Assembly: GCF_014701095.1 (NCBI RefSeq)
Contig: NZ_AP023439.1
Location: forward strand, 7,118,001-7,182,000
Source of the DNA: Streptomyces tuirus
Lineage (GTDB): Bacteria; Actinomycetota; Actinomycetes; Streptomycetales; Streptomycetaceae
DNA length: 64,000 nt
Reading direction: 5' to 3'
A program made the position numbers and the translations under genes. This document shows, one piece after another, positions 49,868 to 58,867 of the stretch (its first letter is position 1; every line of letters starts with the position of its first letter). The notes under the pieces are model-generated. The model worked only from the letters and a program-made list of their open reading frames with translations, was not told the DNA's origin and ran no database searches.

Positions 49868-50569
49868 ATGCGTGAACGTGTAGTGGCCGCGTGTGACGGG
49901 GCTTCGAAGGGAAATCCCGGGCCCGCCGGCTGGGCCTGGGTCGTCGCCGACGCTTCCGAGACGCCGCAGCGGTGGGAGGCGGGGCCGCTCGGCAAGGCCA
50001 CCAACAACGTCGCCGAACTCACCGCGCTGGAGCGCCTGCTGGCGGCGACCGAACCGGACGTGCCGCTCGAGATCCGCATGGACTCGCAGTACGCGATGAA
50101 GGCCGTCACCACCTGGCTGCCCGGCTGGAAGCGCAACGGCTGGAAGACCGCTGCCGGCAAACCGGTCGCCAACCAGGACCTCGTCGTGCGCATCGACGAA
50201 CTCCTCGACGGCCGCTCGGTCGAGTTCCGGTACGTCCCGGCCCACCAGGTCGACGGCGACCGGCTCAACGACTTCGCCGACCGCGCCGCCAGCCAGGCCG
50301 CCACGGTCCAGGAGGCCGCGGGCAGCGGCCTCGGCTCCCCCGAGCCGCCGCCCTCCCCGGACACCCCGGTCAAGGCCCCGCGGTCGCGCCCGCGTGGCGG
50401 AGCCGCCCGCGGCGCCAAGACCGCGGGCGGGAAGGGCTCCGCGCGCACCATCAAGGCGAAGTTCCCCGGCCGGTGCCAGTGCGGCCGCTCCTACGCGGCC
50501 GGCGAGCCCATCGCCAAGAACGACAGCGGCTGGGGCCACCCGGAGTGCCGCACGGGCGCGACCGTCTGA
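49868..50569 (+). CDS. ribonuclease HI with C-terminal Cys-rich tail
   Basis: 233-residue protein. Residues 1-130 are RNase HI, cutting the RNA strand of RNA-DNA hybrids; catalytic residues appear in VVAACDGASKGNPGPAGW (Asp), NNVAELTALERLL (Glu), IRMDSQYAM (Asp) and DRLNDFADRAA (Asp). A proline/Ala-rich linker leads to a short tail GRCQCGRSYAAGEPIAKND then WGHPEC, with a C-x-C and H-x-x-C pattern resembling a zinc-binding knuckle. ATG 49868 (MRERVVAACDG) is preferred; 49856 is in frame. It ends exactly where melC2 ends on the other strand. Confidence 0.9.
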   Translation: MRERVVAACDGASKGNPGPAGWAWVVADASETPQRWEAGPLGKATNNVAELTALERLLAATEPDVPLEIRMDSQYAMKAVTTWLPGWKRNGWKTAAGKPVANQDLVVRIDELLDGRSVEFRYVPAHQVDGDRLNDFADRAASQAATVQEAAGSGLGSPEPPPSPDTPVKAPRSRPRGGAARGAKTAGGKGSARTIKAKFPGRCQCGRSYAAGEPIAKNDSGWGHPECRTGATV

Positions 50570-51391
50570 TCAGACGTCGAACGTGTAGTGCGGTGTGTGG
50601 TCCAGCAGGTCCGCAGGGGTCATGTCGTGCCACGGCCGCATCGTCTCGTCGAGGTCGATCACGTTCGGCGTGCCCGCGGCCGGCAGATAGCCGGAGCCGG
50701 GGTGCCGGCGCTGCCACTCGGCCCACAGCTTGTCTATGTAGGCGTGATGCAGCCAGAACACCGGGTCGTTGGGGGACACCCCGGTGGCCATCTGCCCGCC
50801 GACCCAGACATGGACGCGGTTGTGCAGGTTGACGCCCCGCCACCCCTCGAGGTGGTTGCGGAAGCCGTCCGAGCCGCTGTTCCAGGGCGCCATGTCGTAC
50901 GTGGACATCGACAGCACCGACTCGACGTCGGCCCGCGTCGGCAGCTCGCGCGTCCCGGAACCGAGGGAGCGCCGCAGGAACGTACGGCTGTCGACCCGCA
51001 CGTTGATCGGCCAGTCGCCGCCGGACGCGGAGAACGCCCCGTCCGTCACCCGGCCGTCCCGCTCCCGCCCGGTGCCGCCGAGGAAGTCGGGCGCCCACAG
51101 CGAGGCGCGTGGCGTACGGTCGACGGTCCAGTCCCAGTACGGCAGCGACACCGACGCGTCCACCGACTGCAGCGCCCGCTCGAACTCCAGGAGGAATCTT
51201 CGGTGCCAGGGCAGGAAGGACGGTGAGCGGTGCCCGGTCCGCTCGCCGTTGTCGGTGTCGGAGACGATGAACGCGTTGTGCGTCGTGACGAACGCGTCGT
51301 AGCGGCCGCTGCGCTTCAGCTCCAGCAGCGCGGCGACGAAACGCCGCTTCTCGTCGGCGGTCAGGGTGGACTGGTTCTTGCGGACAGCCAT
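50570..51391 (-). CDS. melC2: tyrosinase
   Basis: 273-residue type-3 copper tyrosinase that makes melanin from tyrosine outside the cell. Copper A histidines fall at 38, 54 and 63 (TTHNAFI, RTGHRSPSF, LPWHRRF), as in S. castaneoglobisporus MelC2. Copper B lies in VNLHNRVHVWVGGQM and NDPVFWLHHAYIDKLW. No signal peptide; it is exported with MelC1 through the Tat system. It lies 32 bases downstream of melC1 in the usual operon order. The 3' end abuts the convergent RNase HI gene. Confidence 0.97.
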   Translation of the reverse strand: MAVRKNQSTLTADEKRRFVAALLELKRSGRYDAFVTTHNAFIVSDTDNGERTGHRSPSFLPWHRRFLLEFERALQSVDASVSLPYWDWTVDRTPRASLWAPDFLGGTGRERDGRVTDGAFSASGGDWPINVRVDSRTFLRRSLGSGTRELPTRADVESVLSMSTYDMAPWNSGSDGFRNHLEGWRGVNLHNRVHVWVGGQMATGVSPNDPVFWLHHAYIDKLWAEWQRRHPGSGYLPAAGTPNVIDLDETMRPWHDMTPADLLDHTPHYTFDV

Positions 51392-51423
51392 GTGCGGGTG
51401 CTCCAGATGCCTTGCGGGGCGGG

Positions 51424-51792
51424 TCAGTTGGCGGGGAAGGGCAGCAGGGGCGCGCCCTGCAGCTCGTCCACCGCGGCGCGGGCGGCGGCGCGCGGGGTGG
51501 CCACCGGGTCGTAGTGGCTGACGACGCTGATCCAGCTGCCGTCGGCGTTGCGCATCACATGCAGCTCGACCCCGTCGACGAACACCGCGTAACCCCCGCC
51601 GTGGTGCCCGTGGTGACCGGACCCGGTGGCCGGACGGCCCTGTATCCGGCGCCCCTTGTAGACCTCGTCGAAGGCCCCGGGGGAGTCGTGGTGCCCGGCG
51701 GCCGAGGCCGGGACGACGGCCGGCAACGTCCCCGCGCCGGCGGCGAGGACGGCTGCGGCGGTGAGCGCGCTGCGACGGCTGAGTTCCGGCAT
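51424..51792 (-). CDS. melC1: tyrosinase copper chaperone
   Basis: 122-residue MelC1-type cofactor that inserts copper into tyrosinase and carries it out through Tat. It has a twin-arginine signal (LSRRSALTAAAVLAAGAG), a His-rich segment GSGHHGHHGGG, and the core YAVFVDGVELHVMRNADGSW with the tyrosine that occupies the active site. It ends close to the melC2 start. ATG 51792 has AGGAGGTC upstream. First gene of the mel operon. Confidence 0.95.
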   Translation of the reverse strand: MPELSRRSALTAAAVLAAGAGTLPAVVPASAAGHHDSPGAFDEVYKGRRIQGRPATGSGHHGHHGGGYAVFVDGVELHVMRNADGSWISVVSHYDPVATPRAAARAAVDELQGAPLLPFPAN

Positions 51793-52139
51793 GCGGACCT
51801 CCTGAGTGGATCGGGTTGATGACCCCGCAATGCCTACCGGCCCGCCCGCTACCGGGAGAAATCCACCCGAGCCGGTTGGCTGCGATCCGGGCAATTCCCC
51901 TTATGTCGTGCAAGGTTGAACAAAGATGATCTTGCCGTGCGGGGGCTGCGCGCCCGTACGGAAGGGGAAATTCCACCCACGAGGGGTGTTGTGGCGGATG
52001 TTTCTGCCCGTGCGGTCCGAGGCTCGTGGTGCGCGTCACGCCGCGAAACTGGCGCGATTCGGCGGACCGGTCGGAGGGGTCCGGCTCCTGCTACTCTGCG
52101 TCCGCAATCGACAGCGCTCGGTAATTCTCAGGGGTGTTC

Positions 52140-53345
52140 GTGAAGGTCGCCTGTGTCGGCGGCGGGCCCGCCGGTCTGTATCTCTCGATCCTGCTCAAGC
52201 GGCAGGACCCGTCCCACGACGTCACCGTCCACGAACGCGATCCGGAGGGTTCCACCTACGGCTGGGGCGTGACGTACTGGCGCCATCTGCTCGACCGGCT
52301 CCGCGAGCAGGATCCGGAGTCGGCGGACGTCCTCGACGCCGACTCGGTCCGGTGGAGCGACGGTGTCGCCCACGTCCGCGACCTGACGACCCGGCACAGC
52401 GGCGACCAGGGCCACGGCATCGGCCGCCACCGGCTGCTGGAGATCCTCGCCACCCGGGCCCGCGACCTCGGGGTACGTCTGGAGTACGAGCGCGAGATCA
52501 CCCCCGGCGACCTGCCCTCCGGCACCGATCTGATCGTCGCGGCCGACGGCGTCCGCAGCGCCCTGCGCACCCGCCACGCCTCGCACTTCGGCAGCCGCCT
52601 CACGCCCGGGCGCAACCACTACGTCTGGCTCGGCACCACCAAGGTCTTCGACGCCTTCACCTTCGCCTTCGTGGAAACCGGCCACGGCTGGATCTGGTGC
52701 TACGGCTACGGCTACGGCCCCGACCGCAGCACCTGCGTCGTCGAATGCGCGCCCGGGACCTGGACCGGACTCGGGCTCGACCGCGCGAGCGAGGCCGACG
52801 GCCGTGCCCTGCTGGAGAAGCTCTTCGCTGACGTCCTGGACGGACACCCCCTGCTGGGCCGCCCCGGCGGCACCCCGTGGCAGACCTTCCGCACCCTCAC
52901 CAACGACAGGTGGCACCACGGCAACCTCGTCCTGCTCGGCGACGCCGCACACACCACCCACTACTCCATCGGCGCCGGCACCACCCTCGCCCTGGAGGAC
53001 GCGATCGCCCTGGCCGCCGCGCTGCGCGAGCACCCCGGGCTCCCCCAGGCCCTCGCCCACTACGAGCGGGAACGCAAGGCGGCCCTCCTGCCCGTGCAGA
53101 GCGCGGCCCGCTACAGCGCCCAGTGGTACGAGAACCTGCCGCGCTATATGCACCTGCCGCCGGAGCGCATGTTCGCCCTGCTCGGCCAGCGCCACTCGCC
53201 GCTGCTGCCCTACATCCCGCCCCAGCTGTACTACCGGCTCGACCGGGCGGCCGGGCAACTGGAACCGCTGCGGCGGTTCAAGCGCTGGCTGGGGCCGAAG
53301 CTCGCGGGAACCGTGCACGCGCGGTCGCTGGCCTCCCGGGAATAG
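52140..53345 (+). CDS. FAD-dependent aromatic monooxygenase
   Basis: 401-residue class A flavoprotein monooxygenase. It has the dinucleotide-binding VKVACVGGGPAGLYLSILLK, then ADGVRSALR (DG motif) and NLVLLGDAAHTTHYSIGAG (GD motif). The STYGWGVTYWRHLL segment resembles the salicylyl-CoA / anthraniloyl-CoA and VioD-like hydroxylases. GTG 52140 is preferred because GGGG sits 5 bases upstream; GTG 52134 is in frame. It precedes an exporter-TetR pair, suggesting metabolism or resistance to an aromatic compound; substrate unknown. Confidence 0.88.
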   Translation: MKVACVGGGPAGLYLSILLKRQDPSHDVTVHERDPEGSTYGWGVTYWRHLLDRLREQDPESADVLDADSVRWSDGVAHVRDLTTRHSGDQGHGIGRHRLLEILATRARDLGVRLEYEREITPGDLPSGTDLIVAADGVRSALRTRHASHFGSRLTPGRNHYVWLGTTKVFDAFTFAFVETGHGWIWCYGYGYGPDRSTCVVECAPGTWTGLGLDRASEADGRALLEKLFADVLDGHPLLGRPGGTPWQTFRTLTNDRWHHGNLVLLGDAAHTTHYSIGAGTTLALEDAIALAAALREHPGLPQALAHYERERKAALLPVQSAARYSAQWYENLPRYMHLPPERMFALLGQRHSPLLPYIPPQLYYRLDRAAGQLEPLRRFKRWLGPKLAGTVHARSLASRE

Positions 53346-53358
53346 CCCGCGCACTATT

Positions 53359-53402
53359 GGGTGAATTGCCATTCACCAGCTACGGTGAATGGCAATTCAC
53401 CC
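53359..53402. promoter_or_regulatory. perfect 19-base inverted repeat, likely TetR operator
   Basis: GGGTGAATTGCCATTCACC (53359-53377), spacer AGCTAC, and the exact inverted copy at 53384-53402. Each arm is itself nearly palindromic (GGTGAA...TTCACC), so two overlapping TetR dimers could bind. It sits 33 bases before the MFS ATG and should be the operator of the tetR gene at the operon's end. Confidence 0.82.
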
Positions 53403-53435
53403 GCGCCTCACCCGGCGCTGCCCGCTGGAGAGCCG

Positions 53436-54925
53436 ATGGACCAGACCGCCGCGATACCCGAGCCGCCCGGTGCGAGCACCCTCCGGGAACGGCTCACCGT
53501 CCCGTGCTCGCGTTCGGCGGCATCCTCATGGCCGTCATGCAGACCGTCGTCGTGCCCCTGCTGCCCGACCTGCCCCGGCTCACCGGCGCCTCGGCGGCCA
53601 CGGTCTCCTGGATGGTGACCGCCACCCTGCTCTCCGGCGCGGTCCTCACCCCGGTCCTGGGCCGGGCCGGCGACATGTACGGCAAGCGGCGCGTCCTCAT
53701 GGCGGCCATCGGGCTGATGACGGCCGGCTCGGTCCTGTGCGCCCTGACCTCCGACATCGCCGTGCTCATCGCCGCCCGCGCCCTGTCCGGAGCAGCCGCC
53801 GCGGTCGTCCCGCTGTCGATCAGCATCCTGCGGGACGAACTGCCGCCGGAGCGCCGGGGATCGGCCGTGGCGCTGATGAGCTCCACCGTCGGCGTCGGCG
53901 CCGCGCTCGGCCTGCCGCTCGCCGCGGTGATCGTGCAGTACGCGAACTGGCACACCATGTTCTGGGTGACCAGCGCCCTCGGCGCCGCGGGCGTGACCCT
54001 GGTGTGGTGGGCGGTGCGCGAGTCGCCGGTGCGCGAGCCCGGCCGCTTCGACGTCCCGGGCACGATCGGGCTGGGCACCGGGCTCGTCTGCCTGCTGCTC
54101 GGGGTGTCGCAGGGCGGGCAGTGGGGCTGGGGCAGTGCCCGTGTCGTGGGGCTGTTCGCCGCGGCCGTCGTCGTGCTCGCGGTGTGGTCGTGGCAGCAGC
54201 TGCGCGCCGAACGGCCGCTGGTGGACCTGCGGTTGGTGGGGCAGCCCCGGGTCGGCCTGTCCCATGTGGCCGCGCTGCTCGCCGGGTTCGCGTTCTACGC
54301 CAACACCCTCGTCACCGCCCAGTTGGTGCAGGCGCCCGCGGCCACCGGGTACGGACTCGGGCTGTCCATCGTCGCCACCGGCCTGTGCCTGCTGCCCGGC
54401 GGCATCGTCATGCTCCTGCTCTCGCCCGTCTCCGCCCGGATCTCGGCGGCGCGGGGGCCGCGCATCACCCTGGCCCTCGGGGCGGCGGTGATCGCCGCCG
54501 GATACGCCGTGCGCATCGCCGACAGCCGCGAGCTGTGGATGATCATCGCGGGTGCCACGGTCGTCGCGGTCGGTACCACGCTGGCCTACTCGGCGCTGCC
54601 CACCCTCATCCTGCGGGCCGTGCCGCCCGAGCAGACCGCCTCCGCAGGCGGGGTCAACGTCCTGATGCGCACGATCGGCCAGGCCGGATCCAGCGCCGCC
54701 GTGGCCGCCGTGCTGGTGCACCACACCAGCCCGGTCCGCGGCGTTCCGGTGCCCACCCTGCACGGCTACCTGCTGGCGTTCGCGATGGCCGGCGCGGTCG
54801 CGCTGGTGGCCGCCGCGGCGGCGCTGTGCATCCCCGGCGACGTGTCGCCCGACGCGTACGACGGTCCGCATCAGGGCCGCGTCCGCCCCCGGGGCGCGCG
54901 CGACGAGGCGATGGAGGGAGCATGA
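53436..54925 (+). pseudogene. MFS drug exporter (DHA2-type) with N-terminal frameshift
   Basis: Drug-exporter-type MFS protein with about 14 helices: LLPDLPRLTGASAATVSWMV, TPVLGRAGDMYGKRRVLM (motif A), then RALSGAAAAVVPLSISILRD. The real N-terminus appears to start at ATG 53436 (MDQTAAIPEPPGASTLRERL) with GGAG upstream, reading ...RLTVP. At about 53503 the frame breaks, and the next frame continues VLAFGGILMAVMQTVVVPLL. A single missing G (CCG-GTG) restores RLTVPVLAFGG. Either a frameshift mutation, a sequencing error, or translation from GTG 53504 without a ribosome site. The TetR gene overlaps its stop (ATGA). Confidence 0.82.
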
Positions 54926-55506
54926 GTGCCGTGAGCACTCCACACGACACGCCCACACCCGCCCGCCGGGACGCCGAGTCGACCAGGGCGGCCATCCTGA
55001 AAGCGGCCCGCCATCTGCTGGCCCGGCACGCGCACGGCGACATCACCCTCAAGGCCGTCGCCGACCGCGCCGGGGTGAGCCCGCCGCTGATCCTCAAGTA
55101 CTTCGGCAACAAGGACACGCTGTTCGCCCGGGTCATGTCGTTCGAGACCGACGCCGACGCCCTGCTGGCAGCGCCCCTGGACGACCTCGGCCCCCACATG
55201 GTCCGGCACGTGCTGGTCAGCCAGTCCGAGCAGGGCGCCGACCCGCTGCTGCGGATCGTCTTCGCGCCGCTGCACGGAGAGCAGGGCGACATCCTGCGCG
55301 CCAACTTCCGCACCCAGGTCACCGACCGGCTCACCGCCCGGCTCACCGGCCCGGACGCGGGCCTGCGCGCCGAACTCGCCGTCGCCACCCTGCTCGGCCT
55401 CGGCGTCATGTACGGCATCGCGCGCGGCACCGCGGTGCGGGCGCAGGCCGTCGACGCCCTGGTGGACCGCTACGCCCCGGCCGTGCAGACGTACCTGACG
55501 CCCTGA
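54922..55506 (+). CDS. TetR-family repressor
   Basis: 194-residue TetR regulator. The helix-turn-helix (about 20-65) reads RAAILKAARHLLARHAHGDI and LKAVADRAGVSPPLILKYFG, followed by NKDTLFARVM. The C-terminal domain binds an unknown ligand. ATG 54922 overlaps the MFS stop (ATGA) and has GGAGGGAG upstream, so regulator and exporter are cotranslated. The perfect 19-base inverted repeat before the MFS gene is its likely operator. Confidence 0.92.
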   Translation: MSAVSTPHDTPTPARRDAESTRAAILKAARHLLARHAHGDITLKAVADRAGVSPPLILKYFGNKDTLFARVMSFETDADALLAAPLDDLGPHMVRHVLVSQSEQGADPLLRIVFAPLHGEQGDILRANFRTQVTDRLTARLTGPDAGLRAELAVATLLGLGVMYGIARGTAVRAQAVDALVDRYAPAVQTYLTP

Positions 55507-55510
55507 CGCC

Positions 55511-57235
55511 CTAGCCGAACAGCCGGTCCAGGAAGGCGTTGCCGTACACGCGGTGCGGATCGAGCCGGTCCAGCGCCGCGTCCGCCTCCGCCCACGCGTC
55601 CCGGCCGACCGCGTCCGGGACGACGCCGCCCAGCACCTCCTCGTCGTCCCACACCCCGTCGTCCGTGTACGCCCACCCCTTGGACCACTCGACCCGGGTC
55701 AGCGCGAACCCGCCGTCGAAGGTGCCCAGCAGGAACCGCTCGATCTCCCGCAGGAACGCCTCCGCGTCCGGTGTGCCCGGCAGCGTCAGGATGTCCAGCC
55801 ACACGGCCGTGTCCCACCCGGGGTGGTCCTCGGGCGGCCGGAGCGCCGACAGCAGCGGCGGACGGGCCCCGGCCACCCCTGTGTCACCCGGGTCGTCCAC
55901 GCCGGTCACCCGGATCTCCACCGAGCCGTTGACCGGGAAGCTCCCCCGGGCCGCGTAGGCCGTCAGCCGCTCCCGGTAGAACGCGGCGAATTCGGAGACG
56001 ACCCGCTGCACCCGGTCCCGGGAGGTGAGGACCGCGTAGCCGTTGGCGTGCACCCGCAGCGTGGTCGGCCTCAGATACAGCAGCGTGTTCTTGGACGGCC
56101 CCCAGAGGTCGGCGGACAGGGTCGTCACCAGCCCCAGCGCGGCGGCCTCGTACTGCGCGGTGCCGAGCAGCGGCGCCAGGTACCAGGCCGCGTCCGACGT
56201 CATCCGGCCGACCAGCTCCGCCACCGGCCCCGGGATGTTGTCCGAGAACGGGTAGTTGTACGGCCGTGTCACCTTCCGCGAGGTCAGCGGCCGGGTGGGG
56301 GAGACGCTCCACACCTTCAGCCAGGGGTGCTCGGTGAAGGCGAACCAGATCGCCTCGACCCGCCCCGCCGCGTCCAGGTAGCTCGCGAACGTCCGCCCGC
56401 CGCCCGAGCCGGGCGCGGCGAACAGCTCCCCGGCCGGGATGTCCGTACGGCTCACGCACCTGAGGTCGGTGTTCGCGCCCACCCGCAGCACCACCTCGGT
56501 CACCAGGGCCCGCCCGAGATGGGTCAGCAGCGCGGCGCAGTCCGCCTCGTCACGGTGGAAGGTGCGCAGCACGTACGCGCCGGCCCGGGCGTCCCACACG
56601 ACCGCCGTCAGGGACAGGACCAGATTGCTGAGCGAGCCGTACGTGTGCCCGGGCAGCCGCCGCTCGCCCCGCGCGGGGACGGCGGTGCCGTGCGCGTCGA
56701 CCGCGAGGGCGCCCCCCAGGGTCAGCACGCCGGGCGCGGGGGCCGCCGTGACGCCGAGGCCGTGCTCCTCCAGGAAGGTCAGCAGAGCTTCCGAGGTCAC
56801 GCCGGTACCCGCGCGTACGGCGGTGGGGGAGTCCAGGGCCAGACCGGTGAGGTGGGGCGCGGTGTCGACGAGGAGGACCGGCGCGCCGGTCGGCGTCCCC
56901 TCCGTCACCGTCAGGGGCGACCAGCCGTGCGAGGCGCCCCGGGCGCGCACCCGCCACCCCTGCCGCCACGCCCAGTTGACGACGTCCACCAACTGCTCCG
57001 GGCTGCCCGGCGCACAGGCCCACAGGCCGTCGGCGGTGATCTCGCCGACCCAGTTCCGGTAGGCCGAGCGGTACAGCGCGACGTCCGCCGGGAAGTCCGG
57101 CAACTCCTCGGCCGCGACCGCCGGATCCGCCGGCAGGCCGGGCACCACGGCCAGCGCGGCGGCCGTGAGGAGGAAGCCCCTGCGGGTCCAAGCGGAGGCG
57201 GCCGACGGGTGGTTGTTCGTTGCACCAGTGGTCAC
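55511..57235 (-). CDS. Tat-exported VAO-type FAD oxidase (cholesterol oxidase type II-like)
   Basis: 574-residue secreted flavoprotein of the vanillyl-alcohol-oxidase fold. It has a twin-arginine signal peptide (TRRGFLLTAAALAVV, about 18-42), then the FAD-binding domain with VRARGASHGWSPLTVTEG (where related enzymes bind FAD covalently through His), TGVTSEALLTFLEEHGLG and TLGGALAVDAHGTAVP. The C-terminal substrate domain follows the type II cholesterol oxidase of Brevibacterium (RPTTLRVHANGYAVL, PVNGSVEIRVTGVDDPG). The substrate could be a sterol or another secondary alcohol. Divergent from an aldo/keto reductase. Confidence 0.87.
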   Translation of the reverse strand: MTTGATNNHPSAASAWTRRGFLLTAAALAVVPGLPADPAVAAEELPDFPADVALYRSAYRNWVGEITADGLWACAPGSPEQLVDVVNWAWRQGWRVRARGASHGWSPLTVTEGTPTGAPVLLVDTAPHLTGLALDSPTAVRAGTGVTSEALLTFLEEHGLGVTAAPAPGVLTLGGALAVDAHGTAVPARGERRLPGHTYGSLSNLVLSLTAVVWDARAGAYVLRTFHRDEADCAALLTHLGRALVTEVVLRVGANTDLRCVSRTDIPAGELFAAPGSGGGRTFASYLDAAGRVEAIWFAFTEHPWLKVWSVSPTRPLTSRKVTRPYNYPFSDNIPGPVAELVGRMTSDAAWYLAPLLGTAQYEAAALGLVTTLSADLWGPSKNTLLYLRPTTLRVHANGYAVLTSRDRVQRVVSEFAAFYRERLTAYAARGSFPVNGSVEIRVTGVDDPGDTGVAGARPPLLSALRPPEDHPGWDTAVWLDILTLPGTPDAEAFLREIERFLLGTFDGGFALTRVEWSKGWAYTDDGVWDDEEVLGGVVPDAVGRDAWAEADAALDRLDPHRVYGNAFLDRLFG

Positions 57236-57285
57236 GTGGAGTCACGCTAGGAGCCGCTTGACACGTGCCGCGTTCCCGCCGCATT

Positions 57286-57307
57286 GATTCACTCGTGTGA
57301 GTGAATC
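57286..57307. promoter_or_regulatory. perfect inverted repeat in divergent promoter region
   Basis: GATTCACTC (57286-57294), GTGT, GAGTGAATC (57299-57307): perfect 9-base arms. It lies between the divergent cholesterol-oxidase-type gene and the aldo/keto reductase, in an AT-richer patch, and resembles a TetR/GntR-size operator. No regulator gene is adjacent. Confidence 0.6.
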
Positions 57308-57374
57308 GGGCGGGCTCGACGAGCCGGATCGACACGTTCCGCGCGACGCCGTGACGGATGACAGACTGACGCCC

Positions 57375-58358
57375 ATGGACGAGCGCACATTCGACAGGTC
57401 GGACCAGCACGCCTCCGTCATCGGTCTGGGCACCTGGCAGCTGGGGGCCGACTGGGGAGACGTCGACGACAAGGAAGCCCTCGCGGTACTGGAGACGGCG
57501 GCCGAGTCCGGGGTGACCTTCTTCGACACCGCCGACGTGTACGGCGACGGCCGCAGCGAGCAGACCATCGCCACGTTCCTCAGCGGCCGCCCGGACCTGC
57601 ACGTCATGGTCGCCACGAAGATGGGCCGCCGGGTCGACCAGATCCCCGCCAACTACGTGCTCGACAACTTCCGCGCCTGGAACGACCGCTCCCGGCGCAA
57701 CCTCGGCATCGACCGCATCGACCTGGTGCAGCTGCACTGCCCGCCGACGCCCGTCTACTCCACGGACGAGGTGTTCGACGCGCTCGACACCCTCGTCGAG
57801 GAGGAGCGCGTCGCCGCCTACGGCGTCAGCGTCGAGACCTGCGAGGAGGCGCTGACCGCCATCGCCCGGCCCCATGTGGCGAGCGTGCAGATCATCCTGA
57901 ACCCGTTCCGCATGAAGCCGCTGCGCGAAGTGCTCCCGGCCGCGCGCGAGGCGGGCGTCGGCATCATCGCCCGCGTTCCGCTGGCCTCCGGCCTGCTGTC
58001 GGGCAAGTACACCCGGGACACCGTCTTCCCGGAGAACGACCACCGCACCTACAACCGGCACGGCGAGGCCTTCGACCAGGGCGAGACCTTCTCCGGCGTC
58101 GACTACGCCACCGGCGTCGAGGCCGCCGCCGAGTTCGCGGCGCTCGCCCCCGAGGGATACACCCCGGCCCAGCTTGCCCTGCGCTGGATCGTCGAGCAGC
58201 CCGGCGTCACGACCGTGATCCCCGGCGCGCGCTCACCCGAACAGGCCCGGGCCAACGCGGCCGCCGCCCGCCTCCCGCAGCTGCCCGGCGAGACGCTGAC
58301 GGCGATCCGCGACCTGTACGACCGGCGCATCAAGGACCAGGTCGAATCCCGCTGGTGA
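57375..58358 (+). CDS. aldo/keto reductase
   Basis: 327-residue aldo/keto reductase. Motifs are ASVIGLGTWQLGADWGDVDD, GVTFFDTADVYGDGRSEQ (catalytic Asp/Tyr), VMVATKMGRR (Lys) and IDLVQLHCPPTPVY (His). The C-terminus has TTVIPGARSPEQARAN for cofactor binding. ATG 57375 is chosen by family alignment; there is no ribosome site, so a leaderless or weakly translated start is possible. The divergent dyad may control it. Substrate unknown. Confidence 0.9.
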   Translation: MDERTFDRSDQHASVIGLGTWQLGADWGDVDDKEALAVLETAAESGVTFFDTADVYGDGRSEQTIATFLSGRPDLHVMVATKMGRRVDQIPANYVLDNFRAWNDRSRRNLGIDRIDLVQLHCPPTPVYSTDEVFDALDTLVEEERVAAYGVSVETCEEALTAIARPHVASVQIILNPFRMKPLREVLPAAREAGVGIIARVPLASGLLSGKYTRDTVFPENDHRTYNRHGEAFDQGETFSGVDYATGVEAAAEFAALAPEGYTPAQLALRWIVEQPGVTTVIPGARSPEQARANAAAARLPQLPGETLTAIRDLYDRRIKDQVESRW

Positions 58359-58367
58359 GGCCGCCTC

Positions 58368-58715
58368 TCACGGCTCCAGGAGCAGCTGCCTCTCCTGCTC
58401 CTGGTCGCCGGAGGCGGCGCCGTCGTCGCGTGCCGTGAAGGCCCGGCTCAGCGTGTCGCTCGCCCGCCGCACGGCCTCCGGGCTGCCCTGCACGGTGACG
58501 GTCACCGGTGCGGACAGCCGCCCGGCGGCCGTTCCGCCGCCGCCGGAGGGACCCGCGTCCCCGTCCCCGTCGAAGGTCGCCGTGTGGACCGTCGCGTTCT
58601 CGTCGGCGGGAAGCTCGTCGGGAGACCCGAACGTGCCTTCCAGGGCCCGGACGACCGCTCGGGCGTCGTCGGCGCCTCCGCCGCTGAGCGTCACGGTGAG
58701 CTGCGTACCGGACAT
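58368..58715 (-). CDS. small hypothetical protein
   Basis: 115-residue protein of mixed beta/helix composition (TQLTVTLSGGGADDARAVVR, PVTVTVQGSPEAVRRASDTL). The two segments look like related beta-alpha units, perhaps a duplicated ferredoxin-like fold. The middle (GDGDAGPSGGGG) is a flexible linker. ATG 58715 has GGAGG 9 bases upstream. It converges on the aldo/keto reductase with 9 bases between stops. Function unknown. Confidence 0.75.
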   Translation of the reverse strand: MSGTQLTVTLSGGGADDARAVVRALEGTFGSPDELPADENATVHTATFDGDGDAGPSGGGGTAAGRLSAPVTVTVQGSPEAVRRASDTLSRAFTARDDGAASGDQEQERQLLLEP

Positions 58716-58867
58716 GAGTCCACGACCTCCTCGGTTCTGCGTCGTTCGCGCCGTCCGTGTAACCGTCCCCTGATCGCTCAAACCGCCCCCGGGCGGACGA
58801 CGACTCCTTCCGGGGAACCCGGGAAGTTGGGAAGGAGGAGGGCTCAGGTCTCACACCGGGAGGAACA

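Noticed and set aside
53359..53402. Inverted repeat as a terminator for the monooxygenase gene
   Set aside because: It is AT-rich with no following T-run, sits at promoter distance from the MFS start, and an autoregulated TetR closes the operon, so operator is the better reading.
52877..53503. Upstream extension of the MFS frame into the monooxygenase gene
   Set aside because: The extension is the out-of-frame shadow of the FAD monooxygenase and lacks start codons near the membrane domain.
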